Shown one piece after another: positions 33,320 through 44,065 of a stretch of DNA of 64,000 nucleotides. Every line of letters begins with the position of its first letter. Positions within the stretch are counted from its first letter, which is position 1. The notes beneath the pieces were generated by a model that did not search any database, was not told where the DNA came from, and was given only the letters and a program-made list of their open reading frames with translations. The stretch spans positions 163,329-227,328 of the forward strand of contig MNCI01004747.1 in the NCBI GenBank assembly GCA_015680685.1, in the 5' to 3' direction. The stretch comes from Gnetum montanum (taxonomy: Eukaryota; Streptophyta; Gnetopsida; Gnetales; Gnetaceae). The position numbers and the translations under genes were made by a program.

Positions 33320-34000
33320 TACGGTATTTGCCTAGACCTTCGTCTATTGCACAAAAGGGCAATTTTGCTCAGAGAGCTTCCTTAGGAAGGTTACTTGCTT
33401 TGCTTGGTTTTTTAAGATCAGCCAAACAACATTGACTTTCACCTTGAATAGGCAATGTATCTTTAGAGAGCTCTAGCTTTGACCCTTGTTCTATATCTAC
33501 GTTGGTGATGGTTAGGGGGGCTTCATTGTCACCATAGATCGCCAGCTCTCCACCCTCATAGGGCAAGTGGATCTCTTGGTAAATAGGTGAAGAAATGATC
33601 CATAGCTGGGCTAGCCAAGACCTCCCTAGGATCAGGTTGAATTAAGGAATTTCTTCAACTACAATGAATTCAACATTAGTGGGAAATTTCTCCCCTACAA
33701 TGGAAGCTATCATGACTATTCCTTTTACAATAACATGTGCTCCATTGAAGGATTTCAAACATGTTGTTTTTGTCGGCTTGATTTGATCAACCAGGCCAAG
33801 CTTATCAATGATGAGGAATGGGATGACATTGGTTGCCACCCCATCATCAACATGCACCCTATGAATTTTATATTGTCATATGCGAATTGTTATAAAAATG
33901 GGCGCACTGATCACCTGACCCTTTTTAGGATCAACCTTGATTGCCTCATCATGAAATGTCAAGGGTGTTGACCCTGACTCTTAGGTTGTGAGGGGAGCCA
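33320..34000 (-). pseudogene. TAT-E aspartic protease region, broken
   Basis: Minus-strand frames read PLTFHDEAIKVDPKKG, then VHVDDGVATNVIPFLI (active-site region with DDG in place of D-[ST]-G), KSFNGAHVIVKGIV, FNLILGRSWLAQL and a tail ending LPKEAL (33369). The LILGRxWL block after the protease is typical of Tat-like and other plant gypsy Pol proteins. RT would be expected next but is absent. Single-base stops interrupt the frame. Confidence 0.75.
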
Positions 34001-34289
34001 TTATAGTGTGAATAGTCTTTTCTTCTATTGGAATATCTTCTTTAACAGGAATAGATGTTAGCATGCAAACTAATGCCTCGTGATGAGAAGTGAAAGTCAT
34101 CATCAAGTCATACAAGCTCAAAGTTGTGTTCTTTTGTTTATGGGCTTATTTAACTTATGCCAGTGTGTCCAATAAATATTTTCAACCATTTGTTATTTTG
34201 GTGGCCTTTACCTCATCCACACATCCTAAGAGATGAATCTCCTAGGGAGGAGATTTAATCTTTGGTTGCGTAGTGGGCTTCTAAGCCTT

Positions 34290-36947
34290 AATGCTTATCT
34301 GTTGGCTATTTTTGCTTACATTGGTAGCTTGAGAGGATGAGGCCATGAGGACAGCTGACAAGGGGATGGGCTTAAGAAGACCTAGATCCATGCATTTCCT
34401 AATCATTTTTTCAACAAGACACTCATCATGTATCTTAGGGTATGATTTTGGATGGGCGGGATGTGACAGAGTATCCACCACCAGACCTCGAGCAAGGGGG
34501 GGGGGGGGGGGGGGGTCTGCATGTCTTGGCATCCTAATGATAAAAGGTGTCTAGGTTGCTGTCACCACAACATGTTGTGGGGTCCTAACTACAAAGGATG
34601 TTTTGGGTGCCTGAGATGGCACTTTGATGATGAAAGGGGTTTGTGGCTTAGTTGATGTTGAATCCCCAGCATCACCAGTGGGCACATGAACCACAAATGA
34701 TTCATGTGTCAGTTATGCATTATCATCTTTACTAATAACATTGATAATGTAACTTGCACCACTAGCATTAAGGGGCTTCTTTTAGACTTTCATCAATTAA
34801 TTTTCTGGTCCTATAGGATTGCCCTCGTCAAGGACTAATTTTCCTTGATCAATCATGCATTGAATTTTGTCTTTTAACAGCAAGTAGTAGTTTGTGTCAT
34901 GGCCTTGCAATTAATGATAGTTGTAGAACTAGTCCAATTTAAATTTTTTAGCGATCAAGGGCTCATTTGGCATAGCTGTAGAAGGGTTTCTAAGAACCTC
35001 ATAGTACCTCTCATGGTATTTTCATGCATCCTTAGACATTTTTTTGTGTTGGATGTGCCTAGCACTAAGAAACTAATCCAAGAGCTTAGATAGCTTGATG
35101 AGTAAGGGAGTATACTTTGAGTGATTCTTATGCTCAAAGTTTGACCTTTAGAGCACTTGCCCCATGGCCATCAATGGTGTAGGCTAGTTGATTCTCATAG
35201 TGCTAGAACCTAATGTCTTGTTGTTGTTGGTTAGGACTTTGGGCACCTTGGTCATTGGCTTAGTATTGTTGGGTTTGGATTCATCAACCACAGTTGCAAT
35301 GATTGTTGTTGCCTTTCCCTTTCCCTTATATTTTTTCATATGCACATTTTTATAAGCCATGTAGGCTAGGTCCTTATTGGCTTCCACTATGTCTTGTATG
35401 CTCTTTGTTTGAGCAAAAGCTTGGTTGAGGGAGCACAGGGCTAAGTAGTACAGTTTTGACTTGATAAAGTCATTTACTACACCGTTAAAGGTAGCTAGAA
35501 GGTAAGTTTCTGCTATTGGATCACAAATTTCATTAAGGGAAGTGCTCCAACATTGTATGAATTTTTGTATTGGCTCTACCATCTCTTGCTTGATGTTCAT
35601 TAATTGGTCTAGGGTGGTCTCGACCTTCAAGTTCTACTTGAAGTGAGTTACAAATTGGCTAAGTAGCTCCTCCAAAGTTGATATAGAAGCTCTAAGGAGT
35701 GCACAGTACCATTTAAAAGCCTTGCTAGTCAAGGATATAACAAAGACGTGGATGATTGCATGTGGCCATGCTTATAAAATGTAAGCATTCAAAATGAAAA
35801 GTTACAAGGTGGGTATTGGGTTCCCCCTCACCATTATATTTTTTGAATTGAGGAATTTGGACCCCAGGAATCAAAGTTAGTGATGAGATCATAGGATTGA
35901 TGCGGTCATATTGATAGAAGTCCATCACATGGACTATTTTTGAGTTGGCTACTTTAAGTTGCCTAACCTTCTCCATGAGAGTTTGAATGAGTTGGAATGT
36001 TTGGTCCAAAATGAGGGATGTTGTAGTGGGTTGCATTGGTTGCACTACTTGTGGTGCCATCTAAGCAGCCCACAACCTTATTGTGGGCTGTGCCGTCACA
36101 TGGGATGCTTGTTAAGTTTGTTATTTCATGTATTGGGGGATGTGTGATAGCTGTGCCATAGGCACAGAGATCACGACCCTGCACATAGTTGTGGCTTGGG
36201 TTGTTGTTGGAGGTGCTATTGATATGGCTGGAATGAAGGACACCTAACTTGTTTGTGGTTGAGATACAGGCATCGTGTACATGTATGGTTGAGTCAACAT
36301 CATGGATGTTAGTAGGGAAGGCTAGATAGAGTAGGAAAAGATCACAAAGAGAAAAGTGGTAGAAGGTCTTGCACTTTTTTGTGAATGCAGTACTTGGTGG
36401 CTAACTACCATAGGTGTGGACTTGGGTGGCAGAAGTGGCATTGTTGCCTCAAAAAAGGTAGATGGCTATGATTGGTGCAGAACAAAAGTGGAGGCAGGCT
36501 ATTAGACAAAGGCATAAAATGAGGCACTACTGTCTGAATGAGACTCAAACTCTTCATGCCCATCTTGCAAGGGCTCATCATAATTTGATGCTGCATCTTG
36601 CTCTTTTATCCCACTTACCAAATGAGTTGATCTAATAGCCACCTAACGGTGTCAATGAGTAGGATGAACATGTCAAGGGTAGGAAGGAACTCCTTCCCAT
36701 TTTGGTGAATGATTTTGAAGTTGTGCTTTGCTTCTATTTCTTGGTAGTCTAGGAACAGGCCTACCTAAAGCTTTACACAAAAGAAGTTATACCTTTCATC
36801 ATCCAATGCCCTATATTTAGGTGATTGGTTATGTAGTCTAAGTGACTGCCATTGTGGTCATATAGGGCTGAGTAGTTGTCCAATGTCTACCACATGTTGA
36901 ATGGAATGAGCTACCTCCATGCTCAGGGTAGAGGTTGAAGTGTTCAT
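34290..36947 (-). pseudogene. TAT-E gag, broken
   Basis: It probably starts MNTSTSTLSMEVAHS at 36947. The capsid-like core spans about 35180-36060: VQIPQFKKYNGEGEPNTHLV (35725-36060), SISTLEELLSQFVTHF, and a 148-codon open stretch (35184-35630) with EMVEPIQKFIQCW. C-terminal of this a Pro-rich segment (34281-34532) is encoded by the poly-G tract, followed by the link to protease. No clear zinc knuckle was seen. Frames are broken by C-to-T type stops. Confidence 0.75.
34496..34515 (+). repeat. Uninterrupted run of 20 G
   Basis: Twenty consecutive G on the plus strand, in an ancient decayed gag where it codes for Pro on the minus strand. Such a run is unstable, could form a G-quadruplex, and is also a classic place for length errors in assembly. 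Confidence 0.95.
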
Positions 36948-37388
36948 GGGATTTTTGTTGCTATGTAAAAAAACATAAGAAAAGAAAGCATTAACAAAAA
37001 ACATTCAAGTGTAGAAAACATTGAAAAAATGGCTAAGTATGCAAACTGTCAACACAAGCCAAAAAATGACCAACTCCAGAAATGTTGTTAAAAAGTGACT
37101 AACTTTGGCATTATGCTCATTATGCTCTGAGGGATTTTTACACTCTCCAAAGCATTCAAAGCTTGATACAATGGACATAGTTGGCCTTTTCATCCTACCA
37201 GGTTCTAGGGGACTTAACAACTAGGACCAATCTACACCAACCAAAATGCAAAAAGCTCCTACATTGGCCTATGATCCAACTATTACCATGGTAGGTCCAT
37301 AGGGGTGTTACGTCTAAAATAGCTTGTAGCTAGTAATGGAGGTGCCAAAAGCACATGGGACTACCCTTGAACATAGAAGGAATGAGAG
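36948..37388 (-). other. TAT-E leader, no gene
   Basis: Untranslated region between PBS and gag. The ORF at 37005-37220 is not conserved. Confidence 0.55.
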
Positions 37389-37406
37389 GTCCTTTTTCTA
37401 GCACTA
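37389..37406 (-). promoter_or_regulatory. Primer binding site of TAT-E
   Basis: The minus strand reads TAGTGCTAGAAAAAGGAC, five bases from the 5' LTR. It lines up with the TAT-F site (TGGCACTAAAAGGAGGGC), supporting one PBS type for both. Confidence 0.55.
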
Positions 37407-37411
37407 AAAAC

Positions 37412-39346
37412 TATGACATCCAAAAACATTGATGGCTAGAACATCTAGAGGTTAGTGGGTGTACAACCTAACCCCAAATCCATGTAAGGGCCATGTTGGG
37501 GAAATGGAAACAAGGTGCCTTGAATGGTCTAGTTGATTAGATAGGGACTTACATGGTGTTAAAACAATGGTATGTAAGAAGGGTTTATACTGCGTTACAT
37601 GCGAACACTGGGACTAGCTAAGCTAGAGTGTAGTAGGGTGTCTTGACCTAAAAATAGTGCCTTGAGCATGCAAATATGTATCAAATAGCAAAAAAGTGCA
37701 TGAGTTATGCTTAATATCAAAGAAAAATGCTTGGAAAAGAAATGAAACAAAGCTTAAGAATGAAAAATGCACTGTCCCAAGAATGGGGAGCATAAATATT
37801 GCTAGACACAAGATGAGAATGGTACACAACATCAAGTAGGCATAGTGGTAGCGTAGCAGTGCAATCATAGTCTCTGGGATGCCCAGGATGTGGAGCTAAT
37901 AGTTGTAGTGGAGACTAAACCTACTGGGTTGTTTGTTTCCATGTTCTATAGGTGTAAGGCAATGGTGGACTACATTTTGGGAGGTGCCAAGATGCGAAGC
38001 TCAGATGCTCAAGTGCAAGAGTGACAAGGATGCTCAAAAAATTAAAATTCCGAGTGCTCTTTTGATTTTCCAACCCTTAGAATGTTGAATGTCAAGTTAT
38101 TTATAGGGCTAGGTTTAGCATGAAACACAAAATAGGAACCATGTGGCATGGGTGCCACATGGCATGAGCGTAGGTGGGGTTACACTAACATGTTATGCTC
38201 TCATGAGAGTAACAAAGTGTTACACTCTAAAGAATAGAAACGGATTCCTAGAGACTACTGAACTGTGACTACGCTACCTAGACTGCATGTGCTAGAGTTT
38301 GAGAGATTGCAATGTACCTACAAATAGTGCAAAAATAGTACAACTTGGAGGCTACACTCCAAGACTATGTCTTATCCATCTTTTGGGTAGGGCCAGGCAT
38401 AGGAATAATTTTGGGGACCAATGGAGGTGCAAAATAAATGTAAATTTCTCATCTTAGTTGTTGGAGGAACGTTGGAGTTGAGACGAAGGTTGATGTCAAG
38501 TTTTGAAGGCTTTTGGAGGCTATCAGAGGCTTTTCTCTAGTGTCAAGTTAGCTACACTCTAGAGCGTAGCACAACACTTAGTGAAAATTTGTGAAATTTT
38601 AAAGTCTTACACTAGTTACCTTGGCTATGTTGGGGAGAATATCAAGGATACTTAGTCAAATTTTGACAAAATCTACAATCTTCCTTCATGGTACATTGGC
38701 TACACTCTGGGACATGGTAGGAGAAGTAGCCTCAAAAGTTAGAAAATGTGCCAAATGTATCTTCCATGTCAAGCTAGCATGATAGATCCTTGTCCAACAC
38801 TTAGGCAAAACTAGGCACTAGAACCTATGTCATGCTGGCTTCGCTAGGGAGCGTAGCAAGCATGATAGCCCAAAAGATAAAAAATTTGCTAAACTATTTT
38901 TTCATCTTAAGAAAATTTGACAACATCTAGCCTGGTACTTGGGAAAACTAGCTACTGGGACATGTGTCATGCTAGATATGCTAAGGAGTGTAGCAAGTGT
39001 AACAACCTAGGAGATAGAAAATTTGCCAAATTATTTCATTCATCCCAAGCGACCCTTGACTACATCTAGCTTGACACTTGGGAAAACTAGCATCAGAAGT
39101 GTGTGATACGTTGGCTATGCTGGGGAGTGTAGTAGGCAAATTGAGAGCATAGTAGAACACTTAGAAAAAACTTTCATGGGATTGCTACTGACACTTAGAA
39201 AAGTCTTGCAAAATAGGCCTCAATGTATGCTACACTAGCTACACTAGGGAGTATAACACCACACTTAAAAAAAAAATTTGCCAAGTTTTGACACTTAGAT
39301 AAATTTGTTGTTAAAGATGTAGAAGCTCGAAATTGGTGGTGTTTCA
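37412..39346 (-). repeat. 5' LTR of TAT-E
   Basis: 1,935 bp. On the minus strand it starts TGAAACACC and ends TGTCATA. TATA box (TATTTATA on plus) at 38098-38105; U3 is the 38106-39346 part and holds the palindrome array. Its inner end matches the 3' LTR remnant. Confidence 0.8.
38551..39257 (-). repeat. Array of GCTACGCT..AGCGTAGC palindromes in the TAT-E U3
   Basis: Seven variants of an inverted repeat close to GCTACGCTnnnnAGCGTAGC occur at about 38551, 38624, 38699, 38838, 38974, 39114 and 39238. The last four are spaced about 125-140 bp apart and share flanking text such as ACACTTAG or GGGAAAACTAGC. They look like tandem duplications of a promoter-distal unit. Confidence 0.75.
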
Positions 39347-39351
39347 CTCTT
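39347..39351. repeat. Target-site duplication CTCTT, right copy of TAT-E
   Basis: Identical to 31966-31970. Confidence 0.85.
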
Positions 39352-40413
39352 GATTAGTTCTCAAATCTGAAGGGTTCATAAGTTTTATAATTGACCTAGA
39401 TCATACATTCCAAGGATCTCCCTTATTTCATTATGAAGCCCATCTATGATGTGGAAAAGTTACCTTTCCTTAGAGAAACCATGGCCTAGGCATCTATTTA
39501 GTAGAGAATAATATCTATCTAAGGCCATGTACAAGGGTTCATATTGTTCTTGATCCATCCTTGGATTTGTCTCCTTAAGTTAGACATCCTTGCATAGGTT
39601 TGGTATTTCTTGTTGAAGAATTCCAACATTGTGATTCACCATCAGATTGAATTTGGCTTCAATGATCTATATCACACTTTGGCTCTATCGATTATTGTCC
39701 TAGGAAAGATTTTAAGCTTTTTCCACCCAATTTCAATGTTGTATAATGCACAAGCATCTTGGAAGGCTTGTAAATGACATTGTAAATCCAAAGCATAGCC
39801 TCCTGAAAACTTAGGGATATTATTCATATCAAGCCTGGGTAGGTAACTCTCTTTGTGATGCCTACGAGATATCTTAACTACCTTTATTATCTACAGTAGG
39901 CTCTTAGTGGCCAACAAGGGTTCATTACCATTAGATAGGTTACGAGGGAAATTCCTATTCAATTGATGATGATGATTTTTCCTATGTTCATGTTGATGAT
40001 CATGAGTGTTCCTATGAATTCGATTTTTATTTGTATTCCAACCCTATAGTGGAGCTAGATCTCCATACCTACATTCATCTTTATTAGAACTAGACATTGA
40101 AGGGGAAGATGAAAATGCAAAATTGGAAGGATTGCCATTGCTTCTATGGTGTTTCTCAAGGTCCCTTGATTTATTCTTTATAAATTTTGAGGAGGTCCTA
40201 GGCCTTGAGGCCTCGTCTAGTCAAGGACTTACTTCATCTTCTCCAAGGTTGTTTACGTTAGGTGAATGTAGTCTTTAACTGTTGTTAGGGCAGTCATGAA
40301 CATAAGAAACCCCTGCATGAGGTTGGTCACTCCAATTTTCCTCAACATATATTAGTTCTCCAATGAATATTTTTTTTATATAGTGCATTATTGTATGCTT
40401 GTGAAAGAGACAT
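39352..40413 (-). pseudogene. ATH-A gag, N-terminal part
   Basis: It starts MSLSQAY at 40413, about 110 nt past the PBS (ATH-D starts MSLSHGS). A Ser-, Asn- and His-rich region follows, then the capsid-like core RLDMNNIPKFSGGY ... LQAFQDACALYNIE (about 39720-39850) and EPLYMALDRYYSLLNRCLGHGF (about 39470-39530). The same blocks occur in ATH-C, ATH-D and ATH-1. The TAT-E insertion then splits it. Confidence 0.75.
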
Positions 40414-40520
40414 TATTGTTGGCTTATGATGTGTGTGATTTAATAATTTTTGAAGGATATATTGTTAAATACCTTCAGAGCAATTGTGTATGATATAACT
40501 AATCTAGATAACTAGCACCA

Positions 40521-40538
40521 TCCCCAACAATAGCACCA
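40521..40538 (-). promoter_or_regulatory. Degenerate primer binding site of ATH-A
   Basis: The minus strand reads TGGTGCTATTGTTGGGGA, the ATH-1 PBS with five changes, four of them C-to-T type, one base from the LTR. Confidence 0.8.
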
Positions 40539-40539
40539 A

Positions 40540-41415
40540 TGATAAGTGGAAAGGTACCCCTATGCTCAACCATATAAATCACAAGCGTTCACGCATGATT
40601 TGATTGAATTATATGGATGGGACTAGCTGTGCATCTTAATTGTTATGCTTTGATCATAGTTTGTTATCTTCCCACTTGGACTAGTGGTAAGTTTGTCATG
40701 TATGATTTAGTCCGAAGTAAGACATATGATGTTGTCTAGTCTTATGTTGATCCTAATGATGATAAAGAGATAAATTAATTAAGTTAATTAATAATAGAAA
40801 ATAAGATCTAAACTAGCCTACATGTGATGAGTATCTCTTCCCAATCATCCATACATGCGTTGGACTTCTCCTAACTACCATTGGGATTGCCAAGCATACG
40901 TTACTGGGCATGCCAAATGATACACTATTGGATTACCAAGTACTTACACTTAAGTGCTTTTGATTAAGTCGTACTCATTCCACTTAATGATAGGAATAGT
41001 AAATAGCAATAAATGGGAACATTAACTAAAGAAAATACTAAATAATTAAACAATTAAATAATTAAAGCAATAATAAATCTAAGTGGATGTAGTAATGATG
41101 GAAGTAATCTTGATCTTTATTTCCAGTCATGTAACATGTCCAAGTATGTCACACTCAAACAAAGGTACCATACAATTATAAACATCACACTATAGGCATG
41201 CACTGGAAATAGTAGAACTTGAATTCAGAAATCTAAGAAAAAATAATAAAAAATTGGTAACTAAAACTATGTCCCAATCGTGCACTGAAGTGTTGTATTT
41301 ATAGGCTAATATGGAAGAGATGATATCAGATATTCAACATCATTTTTTGGGACCCAATATCATGTATCTGATATTGGAGCCTTGATATTAGGGCTAGCAC
41401 AATGATGACTCATCA
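40540..41415 (-). repeat. LTR shared by ATH-A (as 5' LTR) and ATH-B (as 3' LTR)
   Basis: 876 bp, TGATAAGTGG ... GACTCATCA; TATA at 41296-41303. On its left are the PBS and gag of ATH-A; on its right the polypurine tract and ORF3 of ATH-B. One LTR serving two internal regions indicates recombination between LTRs of tandem copies. Confidence 0.88.
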
Positions 41416-44065
41416 TACCCCAACGACTGAATAAAAAATTGTCCTCAAGTTAAACAAAATGAGGAATAAGTTCTTTACAAAAAATTGTTAGGAAGGTATG
41501 GAATTATTGATTTCCTCAAAGAAATAAAAAAATGGACTTATACATGCTTCACTGGTGCTTACAAAAAGTGGGACACAATATTACAAGACATAAAATCAAG
41601 GAAGCTCATGTAGTTCCTGGAGGTGGTGGCTCCTTCATTGGTCACTTCCCTTTGCTACGAGGCTTCTGAAATCAGTAATGGTTGAGGAACATCTACAACA
41701 TTTCTTCTTCCATTCATGAATCCTATACCATCCAAGCTACTGAACTAATGTATGCTGGCACTAGTACATCCCAAGGGCATGATAGTTGTGAAAACATTTT
41801 GTTGGCCTTCATGTACCAAGATGCAAACTATTGTTGCTCTTCTTCAAATGTCCTAGAATTTTCTTTGAATTCATGATAATCTATGAGTTTCTTGGAAAAT
41901 TCTAAAGTGACATCTTTTTGTCCATGGTAGCGTGCTTTAATCACCTCAAGTTTTGAGTTTGCTATGTGAAATTTCTACAAAGTGGATTTTTTGTCTATGA
42001 AATCTTTCTCATATATGTCATAGGTGGTCGCTACCTATTTTTCTAGCTTGATTTTAGGTTGACCTACTATTAACATGGAAAGGTTGGCATATCTAAGGTT
42101 ATCCAAAGTCATGTATTCTTTCAAGTCTTTGATTTGTAGGTCTTTATTTTTCACCTCTGCTTGGTGAACTAGTGCATAGCTATCTACAATTGGTTGCCAC
42201 TCAGGATTTTGTGTTGACATGGACCGAATGCAAGCTTTGCCCATATGGATTTCTTTTTCATTTATTTGTTTGTACATGCCTACTTGGTCATGAAAGTGCT
42301 CTTTTAGCCTTTCATGCTTCTTGGACTCATTTTTCCATGCTCTTATTTCACTTGCTAACTTCTATTGAACGATGCAGAGCTCCTCCACTGAGGGGGTTCT
42401 ATTTTCCATGGCCAATTTGTTGATACCTGGTTGACCGTCATCAATTGTTCCCTTAACTAATGGACACTTTCTTCCAAAAAGTTATTTTATTTTTCAATGG
42501 TGGTCAACTTGGAGTTTTCTGCTGGGAGCTATTTATTTTCTTCTTGCATGATGGTCAATGCCTTTTTATGAACATAAGATTATGCATAAGCAGCAGAGGC
42601 ATTCCAAATTTCCTTCTCCTTTTCTTACTTTGCAAATTTATTTTCCTTGATCAATTTGTTGAGTTTCTCTATTCTGAATTACATTAGCTGGTTAGGCACA
42701 ATAAATCATTTAGGATCCCATCATTTAGCTCTCAGTGTGGCTAGCTCTTCTTGCAAACATTGCACCTCCACTTTTGTGTGTTTTGCCATGACTTCAGCCA
42801 TGACCAGCTTTTCCTTAGTTGTGATGAGGTTTGATTGGGCTATAGTGACATCACTAGGGATGTCAAAAAAGGTGCTCATCAATTTCCCTATCTACAACAA
42901 TCGTTCTAAGACATCCTCATGTGTCGTAGAAGTCATCAAAGTCCTTATGAGCATTTGTGCATCTTTGGTCCCAGTCAGATCTAATGGGGGCACAACAGGC
43001 ACATTGAATGATTTTTTAAGGAGATCTATTATTATTTCTATTGCACCTGCCACATCTTGATGCTACATTACCACTACTATAGCACCTTCTTCCATTTCAA
43101 GCATCACTTAGAAGGATGCAACATTACTAGAGATTTTCTTAGACCACTAGGATTCTTCTCCTAATTGTAGTGATATTTTCCTTCTTATTGGATCCGCTAA
43201 GATAGTGGGCTACATGGCATCATTGATTACTTTGAAGAGGCTAGATTCCTATTTGCTTTTCCAACTTAGTGCTTTGAAAATTTTTTGTAAGTGGCCCATT
43301 TCTGGCCTATAATCTTATGGTGGCAGTGGTGGAGCTTGTGTTTCATGGCATTGTTTAGACACCCGCTTTGCTTTTTTTTTCTACTCCTGCTTCCTTTTCT
43401 TTTTCTTGCTCCTCACTAAGGTCTTTCCTTGGTGCCATTGGTTTAAGTAACTCTATAAAGGAAGCATTCTAAGCCTTCTTGGAAATGTCATTTGTGTACC
43501 CCCAGAATTCCAGCACACATGCACAATTTTTGGATTAGGCAAGGGAATGGAAGTGTTGGCTTCCCTGTCTTTTTCTCCGCAAACTACCTTTCAATATTTG
43601 TGTAGTATAACTGGGGAAGGTTGGCTATTTATTTTCCCATTAGGATGGCACTTCTCCTAGCCACATAGGTTGAAATTTTGTTAAGCCCTTTGGTTGAAAA
43701 GAAATGATGCGTGCCTATCTTGAAGTATGTCCTCTCTTCTAGAGTTAATTCATTGTATGTTTTGTCATCCTTGCCATATGCCTACCTCAGCCATAGCTTT
43801 CTAGTGTTAGGGTTAGATCATGTAGACAAATGGGCTAACTTAGTTACTTCATTTAGTAGATTTAGAGCTTCTACGATCACTTTGACCAAAAATGAAACAT
43901 TGACTCCACAAATGTTAACAGTGATGCCTTCGTCTTTGTTGTGCTAGAATTGATATGTTTCACAAAAGTACCACTCGCCACTATCTGAAAGAATAGACTA
44001 TAAAGGTGATGCCTAAATTTGCAATTGAATTGCTTCTTGAGAAAACTCCATAAATGGACAAAAGT
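41416..44065 (-). pseudogene. ATH-B: polypurine tract and truncated ORF3
   Basis: Homologous to 18582-21130 of ATH-A. Polypurine tract at 41416, ORF3 stop at 41606-41608, coiled-coil frames such as 42035-42277 (EVKNKDLQIKDLKEYMTLDN), and the N-terminal domain at 43490-43950 with FPCLIQKLC. The sequence leaves homology near 44065, where the RTE LINE begins, so the ORF3 start and everything upstream are lost. Confidence 0.75.

Larger units (their letters stand above)
31971..39346 (-). mobile_element. TAT-E: Tat-like element with gag and protease, pol missing, antisense ORF
   Basis: 7,376 bp on the minus strand, nested in ATH-A gag with TSD CTCTT. 5' LTR 37412-39346, PBS, gag, protease, then an opposite-strand ORF and only the last 75-80 bp of the 3' LTR. 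No RT, RNase H or integrase. Deletion of most of the 3' LTR probably also removed the start of the antisense ORF. Confidence 0.85.
17694..41415 (-). mobile_element. ATH-A: Athila-like non-autonomous gag+ORF3 retrotransposon
   Basis: A minus-strand element: 5' LTR 40540-41415, degenerate PBS, gag in two pieces, spacer, internal promoter, ORF3, polypurine tract, 3' LTR 17694-18581. Two later insertions interrupt it: ATH-1 (23132-30259, in the spacer) and TAT-E (31971-39346, in gag), each with a perfect 5-bp TSD. Without them the element is about 9.2 kb, nearly the same as intact ATH-D (9,347 bp) and with the same order of parts. No protease, RT, RNase H or integrase belongs to it. A TSD for ATH-A itself could not be tested because its 5' LTR is shared with ATH-B. 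Confidence 0.85.

Noticed and set aside
38551-39257. Regularly spaced repeats resembling a CRISPR array
   Set aside because: Repeats are degenerate, spacing varies, the setting is a plant retrotransposon LTR and no cas genes are present.
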